Below, in pieces: positions 50,467-59,508 of a stretch of 64,000 nt of DNA. The translations under genes and the position numbers were made by a program. This DNA comes from Streptomyces sp. DvalAA-43 (GTDB lineage Bacteria > Actinomycetota > Actinomycetes > Streptomycetales > Streptomycetaceae), in NCBI RefSeq assembly GCF_900091725.1, contig NZ_FMBW01000083.1, forward strand, positions 40,464 through 104,463, in the 5' to 3' direction. The notes below the pieces were generated by a model, which had not been told where the DNA came from, searched no databases, and saw nothing but the letters and a program-made list of their open reading frames with translations. How positions within the stretch are numbered: position 1 is the stretch's first letter; the number at the start of each line of letters is the position of its first letter.

Positions 50467-53400
50467 ATGCGGTACCTGATCCTGGGCGTCACCGAGGCGC
50501 GAGACGAGAACGGCAGTGCGCTGCCCGTGGGCGGTACGCGGCTGCGCGCCCTCCTCGCCGCCCTGGCACTGCGTGCGGGACGCGCCGCCCCCGTCGCCGA
50601 ACTGGTCGACGACGTGTGGGCCGCGGATCCCCCGCACGACGCTCCCGCCGCGCTCCAGGCCCTCGTGGGCCGGCTGCGCCGAGTGCTGGGCAAGGACGCG
50701 ATCACGAGTACGCACGGGGGCTACCGCCTGGCGGCCGGGCCCGACGAGGTCGACCTGTACGTGTTCGAGCGGCTCTCCCGCGAGGGGGCCGAGCAGCTCG
50801 ACGCGGGCGATCCCGCGAAGGCCGCGCGCACGCTTAGCACGGCGCTCGCCCTGTGGCGCGGCCCCGCGCTCGCCGACCTGCCGGACCGGGACCACGGCCA
50901 CGCCCTGCGCCCCGAGGGCCACCGGCTGGCCGCGCTGGAGCGCCGGATCGAGGCCGACCTGCGGTGCGCGGAGACGGGCACGGGCGGCGGGGCCGGGCCG
51001 AATTCCCTCGTACCCGAGCTCATCGAGCTGGCGGCCGCCCACCCGTACGACGAGCGCTTCCGGGCCCAGCTGATCCGGGCCCTGCGCGCCGAGGGCCGCC
51101 AGGCCGACGCACTGGCCGCCTACGAGGACGCCCGCCGCGCCCTCGCCGACGATCTCGGGGCCGATCCTGGGCCGGAGCTGGCCGCGCTCCACCGGGAGTT
51201 GCTCACACCGTCACGGGTGCGGTCCGGGGCGTCCGTGGCGGCGGTGCCGGTGTCGCCGGGGCCGCACGAATCGTCCGGTCCCGCCGTCGTGCACGGCAAC
51301 CTGCGCCCTCGGCTCACCTCCTTCGTCGGGCGCGAGCGGGAGCTGAGGTCCATCCGCGCCGACCTGACCCGCTCCCGTCTGGTCACCCTCACCGGCCCCG
51401 GTGGCTCGGGCAAGACCCGGCTCGCCGAGGAGGCCGCCGCCCGCGGAGCACAACCGGTCCCGGCCCCGACGGCCCCAACACCCCCGATAGCTCAGACAGC
51501 TCAGACGGCCCCGGCAGCCCCGGCAGCACCTACGGCCCAGGAAGCCCCAGCCGCCCCCGCCCCCGAGGCCGGTGCGGACGCCTGGATCGCCGAACTCGCC
51601 TCCGTGGACGACCCCGCCGACGTACCCGGAGCCGTGCTCTCCGCTCTCGGTCTGCGCGAGACGGCCCTCCTCCGCGACAACCGCGAGGGACAGCCACCGC
51701 GCACCGACCCGACCGGCCTCCTCGTCGAGCACCTGGCACGCCGCTCCCGTATCCGCCCCTTCCTGCTCATCCTGGACAACTGCGAGCACGTCATCGACGC
51801 GGCCGCCACCCTCGCCGAGACCCTGCTCACCCACTGCCCGCAGCTGCGGATCCTCGCCACCAGCCGTGAACCCCTCGGTGTCCCCGGTGAATCCGTGCGC
51901 CCGGTCGGTCCGCTCCCGGCCGACCCCGCCCACCGGCTGTTCGCCGAGCGGGGCCGCGCCGTACGGCCCGGTTTCGACCTCGGGCAGGAGGCCGTGGGCG
52001 ATGCGGACGCCGTCGCCGAGATCTGCCGACGGCTCGACGGACAGCCGCTCGCCATCGAGCTGGCCGCGGCCCGGCTGCGGATGCTCGGGCCACGTCAGAT
52101 CGCGGACCGGCTCGACGACCGCTTCCGTCTGCTGACCGGCGGGAGCCGGACCGTACTGCCGCGCCAGCAGACCCTGCGCGCGGTCGTCGACTGGTCCTGG
52201 GACCTCCTCGACGAGGACGAACGCACCGCACTGCGACAGGTCTCCGTCTTCGCGGGCGGCTGGGACCTGCGGGCCGCGGAAGCCGTCGTCACCCCCGGAC
52301 CGTCGCTCGCCGGGCCGGTCGCCGCCGATGCCCCCGCTGGCGCCCCCGCCGACGCCTCCGCCCGGCTCTCCGCCGCCGACCTGATCGGAGCACTCGTCGA
52401 CAAGTCCCTCGTCGTCGCCACCCCGACCGCCACCGGCGAGATGCGCTACCGCCTCCTGGAGACCATCCACGAGTACGCCGGTGAACGCGCCGTCGAGGCA
52501 CCGGAGATACACGCCGCCGCCGCGGACGCGCACACCGCGTACTTCCTCGCGCTCGTCGAGAAGGCCGAGCCCCTCCTCCGCTCCGGCGACCAGATGCCCT
52601 GGATCGAACGGCTGGAGACGGAACTCGACAACATCCGGGCCGCCCTCCATCGCACCCTCGTCACCAGCCCGTCCGAGGCGGAAGCCGTACGGCTGGTGCT
52701 CGGCATGGGGTGGTTCTGGTGGCTGCGCAACTTCCGTTCCGAGGGCCTCACCTGGACCGAGCGCGCGATGGCGCTCGGTCCGGAACCGGCCGACGACGGC
52801 GATCCCCGCTTCTGGCCGCGCATGCACCTGGAGATGCTGTGGTACTTCCTCGTCGTGGAGAGCAGGCCCGCCGGGGCCGTCCACGACGACGAGCGCCATC
52901 GGGTACGGATGGGCCGGGTGGCCGACGCGTTCCGGTCCTCCGGCCTCCAGGCCGCCCGTTTCCCCGGACTGCTCTGGCCGATGGCCCTGTTCACGACCCG
53001 TACGACGGTCGAGACCCACGCGATGATCGACCTGGTGGTCGACAACACCCGTGTCCACGGCGGCCGTTGGGAATACTGCCTCGCCCTGATGTTCCGTACC
53101 CACATGGCCGTCGACATGCCGGGCGGCATGCCCGGGGTCGACGGCGATCTCGCGGAGCTGCGCGAGCTGAGCCGCCGCATCGGGGACCGCTGGATCCGCG
53201 CCCAGGTCGCGAGCGCGACCGCGGAGGCGGGCGTGATGCGCGGGCGGTTCGCGCAGGCCCGAGCGGCGTACGAGGAGGCGCTGCTGCTCTCCCGCGAGGT
53301 CGGGGCGCACGCCGAGGCACCGTTCCTCCTCGCCCGCCTCGCGGAACTCGCCCACCGGACCGGGGACATGGCGGAATTCGAGCGGAACCTTGCCGAGGCG

Positions 53401-54120
53401 GAGAGCGAGGCGGAGCGCTACCAGGTGCACGACGCCCGCGCCTACTGCCATTTCCTGAGCGCCACCGCGGCCCTGGAACGGGGCGAGATCGCGGAGGCGC
53501 GGCGCCTGGTCACCGATGCGGCGGGCGCGGTCGGACGGGGCAGCCCGCCGTCCCAGTTCAACGCGGCGGTCGAGGGGCTGGCCGCCCGGATCACGGTGCG
53601 CGAGCGAGGACCGGGCCGTGGCCCGGCCGCCGGCGTACGCGGTCTGACGGCGGCGCTCCGGGCGGCGAGGAACGCCCAGTGCCCCGAGCTCGTCACCGGG
53701 CACCTGGCGGACTGCGCGGCCACCGCGCTGCCGGAGGTGGGCCACCACCGTGCCGCCGTACGGATCCTGGCGGCGGCGGACGGCTGGCGCCTGTTCGGCT
53801 CCCGGACCGGGGCGCAGCAGGCCGAGGTGGACGAGACCGGGCGGCGGGCCCGCGAGGAGCTCGGAGCTCAGCCGTACGAGGCGGAGCGGGCCGCGGGCCG
53901 CGGGCTGACCGTCGACGACGTCATCGAGCTCCTGACCCGTATCACCGAGGAGCTTCCGGAGACGCCGGGGTGCCCGGATGCTCCGGGGCTCGTGGAGGAC
54001 CCGGGGCGAGGGGTAACGCCCGGACGTGCTGAGCCCCCGGGACGCACTGACGCCCCGGGACGTGCGGAAGCGCCCGGCTTCACCTCCGGTCTCACCCCGG
54101 ACCGGCTCACTGGCAACTGA
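50467..54120 (+). CDS. AfsR/SARP-type large transcriptional regulator
   Basis: The 1217-residue protein has an N-terminal winged-helix domain (GGTRLRALLAALALRAGR) and a BTAD domain to about residue 250. An NB-ARC ATPase follows, with Walker A GPGGSGKTRLAEE at about 310-322, RPFLLILDNCEHVIDAAATL and ILATSREPLGVPGE. A long TPR-like helical C-terminus completes it. This is the AfsR-like branch of SARP regulators that activate secondary metabolism. An Ala/Pro/Thr-rich insert of about 40 residues sits directly behind Walker A. The ATG at 50467 lacks a clear ribosome site. The last 14 bp overlap the convergent NPCBM coding end. I equate it tentatively with SCO4116. Confidence 0.88.
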   Translation: MRYLILGVTEARDENGSALPVGGTRLRALLAALALRAGRAAPVAELVDDVWAADPPHDAPAALQALVGRLRRVLGKDAITSTHGGYRLAAGPDEVDLYVFERLSREGAEQLDAGDPAKAARTLSTALALWRGPALADLPDRDHGHALRPEGHRLAALERRIEADLRCAETGTGGGAGPNSLVPELIELAAAHPYDERFRAQLIRALRAEGRQADALAAYEDARRALADDLGADPGPELAALHRELLTPSRVRSGASVAAVPVSPGPHESSGPAVVHGNLRPRLTSFVGRERELRSIRADLTRSRLVTLTGPGGSGKTRLAEEAAARGAQPVPAPTAPTPPIAQTAQTAPAAPAAPTAQEAPAAPAPEAGADAWIAELASVDDPADVPGAVLSALGLRETALLRDNREGQPPRTDPTGLLVEHLARRSRIRPFLLILDNCEHVIDAAATLAETLLTHCPQLRILATSREPLGVPGESVRPVGPLPADPAHRLFAERGRAVRPGFDLGQEAVGDADAVAEICRRLDGQPLAIELAAARLRMLGPRQIADRLDDRFRLLTGGSRTVLPRQQTLRAVVDWSWDLLDEDERTALRQVSVFAGGWDLRAAEAVVTPGPSLAGPVAADAPAGAPADASARLSAADLIGALVDKSLVVATPTATGEMRYRLLETIHEYAGERAVEAPEIHAAAADAHTAYFLALVEKAEPLLRSGDQMPWIERLETELDNIRAALHRTLVTSPSEAEAVRLVLGMGWFWWLRNFRSEGLTWTERAMALGPEPADDGDPRFWPRMHLEMLWYFLVVESRPAGAVHDDERHRVRMGRVADAFRSSGLQAARFPGLLWPMALFTTRTTVETHAMIDLVVDNTRVHGGRWEYCLALMFRTHMAVDMPGGMPGVDGDLAELRELSRRIGDRWIRAQVASATAEAGVMRGRFAQARAAYEEALLLSREVGAHAEAPFLLARLAELAHRTGDMAEFERNLAEAESEAERYQVHDARAYCHFLSATAALERGEIAEARRLVTDAAGAVGRGSPPSQFNAAVEGLAARITVRERGPGRGPAAGVRGLTAALRAARNAQCPELVTGHLADCAATALPEVGHHRAAVRILAAADGWRLFGSRTGAQQAEVDETGRRAREELGAQPYEAERAAGRGLTVDDVIELLTRITEELPETPGCPDAPGLVEDPGRGVTPGRAEPPGRTDAPGRAEAPGFTSGLTPDRLTGN

Positions 54121-54664
54121 TCCTCGAATCGGCCCAGTCGGCGAGCGCCGCGAAGCCGCCGGGCCCGGCGTGCTCGACGACGAGCCGGATGCTCTCCTGG
54201 CCGGTGATGCCGACGTCCACGGGCACGGCCGGATCGTCGCCGTTCATCACCGGGGACCGCCACAGCCGCGCCCCGGCACCGTTGAAGACGGAGAAGCGCA
54301 CCGAGCCGAGCCCCAAGGTCATGTCGTCGATCCCGACCATCGCCTCGTACCGCGAGCACTGCCTGTTCAGCTGGATGGTGACCGAGGAATTGCCGTTGAC
54401 GGTCACCCCGTGCGCGTACCTCGTGCCGCCGATCGACACGTTGGAACGCTGCCAGACCCAGCTGCTCTCGCCGAGCACCACCTCCGGTTCGGTGTGGTCA
54501 CCCGTGAGCGAGTAGCTCAGCTCGCTGACCTGATAGACGGTCGGCGCGGGGGGCGGCGGGGTCGGAGTGGGCGGCGGGGTCGGGGTCGGCTTGGGCTCCG
54601 GCGCGGGGGGTGCCGGCTTGGGCGGCGTCGGTTTGGGGGCGGGCTTCGGGGGCGGGTGGACCTG
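54107..54664 (-). pseudogene. NPCBM-domain coding segment out of frame with the sigma factor gene
   Basis: The minus strand encodes PPPKPAPKPTPPKP, then YQVSELSYSLTGDHTEPEVV, NVSIGGTRYAHGVTVNGNSS and FAALADWADSRISCQ. This is a complete NPCBM/NEW2 carbohydrate-binding-type domain with its own stop at 54107. No start codon or ribosome site precedes it. Its frame continues that of the sigma factor gene if one base is added in the Pro-rich tract near 54664. It is most simply the severed C-terminus of the upstream gene, by mutation or sequencing error. Confidence 0.75.
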
Positions 54665-56085
54665 GGCGTCGGCTTGGGTTTGGGCTTGGGCGGCGGGGCG
54701 GGAGCCGGGGGCGCGGGCGGGGCCGGCGGGGCGGGCTTCGGCGCCGGTGGGGCTGGCTCGGGCGGCGGTGACGGCGCCGGGGGAGCCACGACGGCCGGCT
54801 TCGTCGCGGGTCTGGCCTCGGGCTTCGGCTGGTCGTTGCCGACCAGTGCCCAGGCCAGTCCGGCCGCCGCGGCCACGACGACCGCCGCCGCGATTCCGGC
54901 CTTCGCCGGGGCGCCGAGCCCCTCCGAGGCCGCGGCCCCTCCGGCCGTACCCCCGCTGGAGCTTCCCCCGGTGGCGGCCGCCGCGGCGCCCGCACCCGCG
55001 GCTCCCGCCGCGCCACCGGCGACGATCCCGGCAGCCTTGAGCGAGTACCCGGCGGCGAACCAGCCGATGACCGCGACCGGCAGCAGCGCGGGGATCCCGG
55101 CGTTGACATGGGCCAGTTCGCCCGCGGCGAGCCGGCACTTGGAGCACTCCTCCAGGTGTCCGCGCAGGCCGCGCTCGGCCCGCATACGGAGCCCGCCCCG
55201 GGCGTACGCGCCGAGCCGGTCGGCGTAGCGCGCGCAGTCGCCGCCCGCGGTGAGCGCCTGGCTCACATGCGCCTGGAGGTAGGCCTGCTTGAGGCCCTCA
55301 CGGGCCCGGCTGGCCAGTACCGCCGTGGCGTTGGCGGTCAGCCCGAAGAGCGGAGCGACCTCGCTGGGCGACTCCTCCTCCACGGTGGTGTGCCACAGCA
55401 CGGCCTGCCAGCGCTCCGGCAGACTGCGGAACGCCCGCATGGCCATCGACTGCTCGGCCTCGTGCATCGCCAGCACATCGGCACCGAGGTCGAGCGTGTC
55501 CGCGTCCGACACCTGGGAGGACTGGGACGCCTGCGCGGCGAACACCGCGAAGTCGTCGACCAGATGCTCCCGCTTCGCGGTCTTGGTCCAGGCGGCTCCG
55601 ACATGGCGGACGGCCGTCATGAGATAGGCCCGTACGGCCTCCTCGGGCCCCTTGCCGCGGCGTACCGCCTGCAGTGTGCGGGCGAAGACCTCGGCCGTCA
55701 GGTCGTCGGCGGTGTGGGCGTCCCGGCAGCAGCTGCGCGCGTAGCGCCGCACCGCGGCGGAGTGCCGCCGGAAGAGCTCCTCGTACGCGAGGTCGTCGCC
55801 TTCCCGCATCTGCCGGATCAGGTCGGCGTCGGAGGCAGCGGCGTCGGAGGCACCGGTGCTGCCACCCTCGCGCTGCATCGGCACCGAGGCGTCGGCCCCG
55901 GGACCGGGATCGACCGGTGCCGGCCACGGCCCCGGCAGGACGGTGCCGCCCTCGGCATCACCGCTCGACCGCCCCGGCCCGGCCTGACTCGGCACCTGCC
56001 GGGCGGACAGCCCACCGGCCTCCGTGACACCGCCCGCGGCGGAGACGTCGTCGAACGACTCTTCCTGCTGCCCGTCACCGCTCAT
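54517..56085 (-). CDS. ECF-like sigma factor with zinc-finger, membrane helix and Pro-rich tail (frameshifted 3' end)
   Basis: The 522-residue frame has sigma-70 region 2 (LIRQMREGDDLAYEELFRRH, TADDLTAEVFARTLQAV) and region 4 (ERWQAVLWHTTVEEESPSEV, FGLTANATAVLASRAREGL). A zf-HC2-like anti-sigma zinc finger follows (LRGHLEECSKCRLAAGELAH), then a hydrophobic helix (GIAAAVVVAAAAGLAWALVG) and a Pro/Lys tract. The frame then runs into Arg/Pro/Ser residues typical of out-of-frame high-GC DNA. The adjacent frame encodes an NPCBM domain. The natural protein is probably a membrane-tethered sigma factor with an extracellular NPCBM domain. The ATG at 56085 was chosen on the MSGDGQQEE start. Confidence 0.8.
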   Translation of the reverse strand: MSGDGQQEESFDDVSAAGGVTEAGGLSARQVPSQAGPGRSSGDAEGGTVLPGPWPAPVDPGPGADASVPMQREGGSTGASDAAASDADLIRQMREGDDLAYEELFRRHSAAVRRYARSCCRDAHTADDLTAEVFARTLQAVRRGKGPEEAVRAYLMTAVRHVGAAWTKTAKREHLVDDFAVFAAQASQSSQVSDADTLDLGADVLAMHEAEQSMAMRAFRSLPERWQAVLWHTTVEEESPSEVAPLFGLTANATAVLASRAREGLKQAYLQAHVSQALTAGGDCARYADRLGAYARGGLRMRAERGLRGHLEECSKCRLAAGELAHVNAGIPALLPVAVIGWFAAGYSLKAAGIVAGGAAGAAGAGAAAAATGGSSSGGTAGGAAASEGLGAPAKAGIAAAVVVAAAAGLAWALVGNDQPKPEARPATKPAVVAPPAPSPPPEPAPPAPKPAPPAPPAPPAPAPPPKPKPKPTPRSTRPRSPPPNRRRPSRHPPRRSPSRPRPRRPLRPRRPPRRPSIRSAS

Positions 56086-56641
56086 CGCGGTAGCCCCCGT
56101 ATGCACTGTCGGACCCGAACATCGGGCAAGAGTGCCACATGGCGCAATCACGACGGACTCTCAGCCCCCGCAACCACTCATCCGGGGCCTTTTTCCGAAT
56201 GTGAGTGCTAACAGCCATCCATTCGTGGAAAGATCACTTTTCCCTTCTGTGTCGGTGAGTTGTGCGGCCGCAGTGCGCGATTCGAGCGCGTCAGCCGCAC
56301 GGCGAGAGGGGGGACGCGGGTTTCGACGGCGGACGGGACGGCAGGCGAGGCGGCCGCGGACGCCCGACGCGGGGTCGGGCGGACAGAGACGGGCAATCAC
56401 GGGCTGTCGACCAAGACCCCATCAAAACGGGCCACATCCGCCCTTCACGCCGACCGCCGCACCCGCCCCGACCACGCACCTCCCGGAGCCCCGCCGGGCG
56501 CAGCAGCAGCGACCATCGCCACCACCACGCCCGCGCACCCACGCCCGCGCGAAGCACCACACCCGCGCGCCCCGCGCAGGCGAGCTACCCGCGCGCCCCG
56601 CTCACGCGAGAGACCCGCACGAGTGACCCGCGCGCCCCCGC
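56086..56641. other. 556-bp intergenic region upstream of the sigma factor gene
   Basis: No gene can be supported. Three copies of a CCGCGCGCCCC-type motif occur at about 56565-56635, just beyond the atrA stop, and a lower-GC patch near 56195-56250 is a plausible promoter for the sigma factor gene. Confidence 0.5.
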
Positions 56642-57571
56642 TCAGACGGCCGGCCGGGAGCGCAGCCCCTCCAGCAGGATGTCCAGCAGCCGGCTCGAAG
56701 CGGCGGCCTGCTGGGCCGCGTCGGGCAGCGAGGGCGCCGCCGTCGCTATCACCAGCAGGACATCCGCGACCGTCACATCGCGGCGCAGCTCGCCGGCCGC
56801 CCGCGCCCGGTCCACGAGGCGGCCGACCACCTCCAGCAGCTCGCCGGCTCCCGTGTTGTCGTCCTCGACGCCGGACTCCCCGGCGGAACGCTCATCGCCA
56901 GGCCGCAGGTCGGCCGGGCCGGCGCCCTGGCGCTGCTGAGGCACCCGGGTCTCGTCCCGACCACTGCCCGATGCCGATATCGATCCGGCCGCCGACGCCG
57001 AACCCTTTACGGCCACCGACTCCCCGGCCACCGCCGATTCGTCACCATCGGAATCGACATCGACGCCGACCCGCAGAACCTGGGGCGGCAGCAGCCGCCC
57101 CGCGCCCGAGGCCACGGACGTCCGCAGGAAGCGCGACAGCGCCGACCACGGCTCGTCCTCCTGGCCGAGCGCGGTCCGGGCCTGGTCCGTGAGCCGGGAG
57201 GTCTCCTCCTCGGCTATCCGCCGGACCAGCACGTCCTTGCTCGGGAACCGCCGGTACACCGTGCCGACCCCGACTCTGGCGCGACGCGCCACGTCCTCCA
57301 TCGGAGCCCCGTATCCCAGCTCGCCGAAGACCTCGCGCGCGGCTCTCAGGACATGCTCCAGATTGCGCTGCGCGTCCACGCGAAGCGGAGCCGTGCGGCC
57401 ATTCGTACCCGCCGACGCCCCGTTCGACGCCCCGTTCACTCCGACCGTGACGACCGAACCCGTCGTCGTCACCGCCCCGATCGTTCCCACCGCTCCGTTT
57501 CGTCCCGTTACGTCGGACGAATGGGACGGAACCGCAGCAGCAGTCGGCCAATGAGAATCCTGAATGTGCAT
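56642..57571 (-). CDS. atrA: AtrA-like TetR-family regulator
   Basis: The 309-residue protein has a TetR helix-turn-helix at about 64-110 (LEHVLRAAREVFGELGYGAP, MEDVARRARVGVGTVYRRFP, SKDVLVRRIAEEE) and a variable helical C-domain. The disordered N-terminus (about 1-60) and an internal Gly/Ser/Asp-rich insert (about 170-235) are unusual for TetR proteins. In S. coelicolor AtrA (SCO4118) activates actII-ORF4 and other secondary-metabolism and GlcNAc genes. The identification rests on the DNA-binding domain plus the order with NADH dehydrogenase, phosphatase, MFS and MarR, recalled as SCO4118-SCO4122. The ATG at 57571 has GGGGGA 7 nt upstream. Confidence 0.82.
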   Translation of the reverse strand: MHIQDSHWPTAAAVPSHSSDVTGRNGAVGTIGAVTTTGSVVTVGVNGASNGASAGTNGRTAPLRVDAQRNLEHVLRAAREVFGELGYGAPMEDVARRARVGVGTVYRRFPSKDVLVRRIAEEETSRLTDQARTALGQEDEPWSALSRFLRTSVASGAGRLLPPQVLRVGVDVDSDGDESAVAGESVAVKGSASAAGSISASGSGRDETRVPQQRQGAGPADLRPGDERSAGESGVEDDNTGAGELLEVVGRLVDRARAAGELRRDVTVADVLLVIATAAPSLPDAAQQAAASSRLLDILLEGLRSRPAV

Positions 57572-57911
57572 AACTTTTCCCCCGGTTATGACGTCTCCCC
57601 CCGGAGACTTCCCGCCGTTTGAGCCGGAGAGTGGATCAACGTCCCAACCCGCCACCCCGACGACATACGAACATAGTTGAGCCCGGCTCAATTCAGAAGG
57701 GGGTAGTTCCGCACGGAGCGCCCCCCGATCGGAGCAAGGACCGGTTGGTCACTGATTCGACCCCCGCCCACGGCCCCCACCCCGACCCCTGACCTGCGCG
57801 GCTTGCCGCTCACCGCCGCGCCACGCCCCGACCGCCCGTCGAGAACCTCCGGTCACACAATTTGCCCAGGCTGTGGACAAACCCTGGAGCACGTTGCGTC
57901 ATGGGGTGGTG
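57572..57911. promoter_or_regulatory. Divergent promoter region atrA-ndh with a 15-bp palindrome
   Basis: The 340 bp between the divergent atrA-like and NADH dehydrogenase genes contain TTGAGCCCGGCTCAA at 57677-57691, a 6+6 inverted repeat with a 3-bp centre. It lies about 105 bp upstream of the atrA-like start. Position and symmetry fit a TetR-family operator. It does not match the GGAA...TTCC-type site that I recall for AtrA. Confidence 0.55.
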
Positions 57912-59372
57912 ATGGCTTCAGATTCCGGGGGAACACCCCCCGGCCCCCCGCCGGGTGCGCGCATTCTCGTCATCGGCGGCGGCTACGTCGGGATGTACAC
58001 AGCGCTGCGTCTCCAGCGGAAGCTGAAGCAGAGACTCAGAAGCGGTGAGGCCGAGATCGTGGTCGTCACACCCGAGCCCTATATGACGTATCAGCCGTTC
58101 CTTCCCGAAGCGGCCGCCGGTTCGATCTCGCCGCGCCATGTCGTCGTGCCGCTCCGCCGCGTCCTCGCACACTGCCGGATCGTGATCGGCGAGGCGCGGA
58201 GCATCGACCACGGCAAGCGCACGGCGACCGTCACCACCCTCGCCACGGGGGAGGACGGCACCGGCGCCGTCGAGATCCCGTACGACGAACTCGTCCTCGC
58301 CCCCGGCTCCGTCTCGCGCACCCTCCCGGTCCCCGGCCTCGCCGACCACGGCGTCGGCTTCAAGACCGTCGAGGAGGCCATCGGCCTGCGCAACCACGTC
58401 ATCGAGCAGATGGACATCGCCTCCGCCACCCGCGACCCCGCCATCCGCGACGCCGCGCTCACCTTCGTCGTCGTCGGCGGCGGATACGCGGGCGTCGAGG
58501 CCCTTGCCGAGCTGGAGGACATGGCCCGCTACACCTCGCGGTACTACCACAACATCAAGGCCGAGGACCTGAAATGGATCCTCGTCGAGGCCTCCGGCCG
58601 CATCCTCCCCGAGGTCGGCGAGGAGATGGGAACCTACGCGATCCGTGAGCTGCGTGGCCGCAACATCGACGTACGCCTCGACACCCGGCTGGAGTCCTGC
58701 GAGGACCGGATCGCCGTCCTGAGCGACGGTTCCCGGTTCCCGACCCGCACCCTCGTATGGACCGCGGGCGTCAAACCCGCGCCGGTCCTCGCCGCGACCG
58801 ATCTGCCGCTCGACGAGCACGGCCGGCTCAGGTGCACGGCACAACTCGCCGTCGAGGGCGTCGCGCACGCCTGGTCCGCCGGGGACGCCGCGGCCGTGCC
58901 CGACCTGACCGCCGAGGAAGCGGGCCGCACCACCGCGCCCAACGCCCAGCACGCGGTGCGCCAGGCCAAGGTCCTCGCCGAGAACATCCTCGCGTCGATC
59001 GCCGGAGAGCCCCTCAAGGAGTACCGGCACAGCTACGCGGGCTCCGTCGCCTCGCTCGGCCTCCACAAGGGCGTCGCCCATGTCTACGGCCGCAAGCTCA
59101 AGGGCTGCCCGGCCTGGCTGATGCACCGCACGTACCACCTCAGCCGGGTCCCGACGTTCAACCGGAAGGCCCGCGTCCTTGCCGAATGGACCCTCGCCGG
59201 GCTCTTCAAGCGCGAGATCGTCTCGCTCGGCTCGCTGGAACACCCGCGAGCCGAGTTCGAGCTCGCCGCGGGCGGCAGACGCCCCGGGCCGAACGGACCA
59301 CCGCACCCGGACGGCCCACCGGGGCCGCGCCCGGCCCCCGGGGCCGACGGCCCACCGCGCAGCGCCGGCTGA
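57912..59372 (+). CDS. ndh: Type II NADH dehydrogenase (NDH-2)
   Basis: The 486-residue flavoprotein has two Rossmann motifs, ILVIGGGYVGMYTALRLQRK and FVVVGGGYAGVEALAELEDM. It also has YMTYQPFLPEAAAGSI and LVWTAGVKPAPVL, and a C-terminal amphipathic membrane-binding region (KEYRHSYAGSVASLGLHKGV). It moves electrons from NADH to menaquinone without proton pumping. The last 40 residues are Pro/Gly-rich. ATG 57912 with GGGGTGG upstream was preferred to GTG 57873. It is divergent from the atrA-like gene. Confidence 0.93.
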   Translation: MASDSGGTPPGPPPGARILVIGGGYVGMYTALRLQRKLKQRLRSGEAEIVVVTPEPYMTYQPFLPEAAAGSISPRHVVVPLRRVLAHCRIVIGEARSIDHGKRTATVTTLATGEDGTGAVEIPYDELVLAPGSVSRTLPVPGLADHGVGFKTVEEAIGLRNHVIEQMDIASATRDPAIRDAALTFVVVGGGYAGVEALAELEDMARYTSRYYHNIKAEDLKWILVEASGRILPEVGEEMGTYAIRELRGRNIDVRLDTRLESCEDRIAVLSDGSRFPTRTLVWTAGVKPAPVLAATDLPLDEHGRLRCTAQLAVEGVAHAWSAGDAAAVPDLTAEEAGRTTAPNAQHAVRQAKVLAENILASIAGEPLKEYRHSYAGSVASLGLHKGVAHVYGRKLKGCPAWLMHRTYHLSRVPTFNRKARVLAEWTLAGLFKREIVSLGSLEHPRAEFELAAGGRRPGPNGPPHPDGPPGPRPAPGADGPPRSAG

Positions 59373-59508
59373 CGAACCGTCGACCCGCCCGTGCACCCGC
59401 CAGGCGGCGGACCGTACCGACAACTGTCCGTACGGTCCGTCACACTGGACGTGTGACCATAGGTGGGCCCACATCTGCACAGAGTGACCCGGCCGGCAGT
59501 GACCGACA

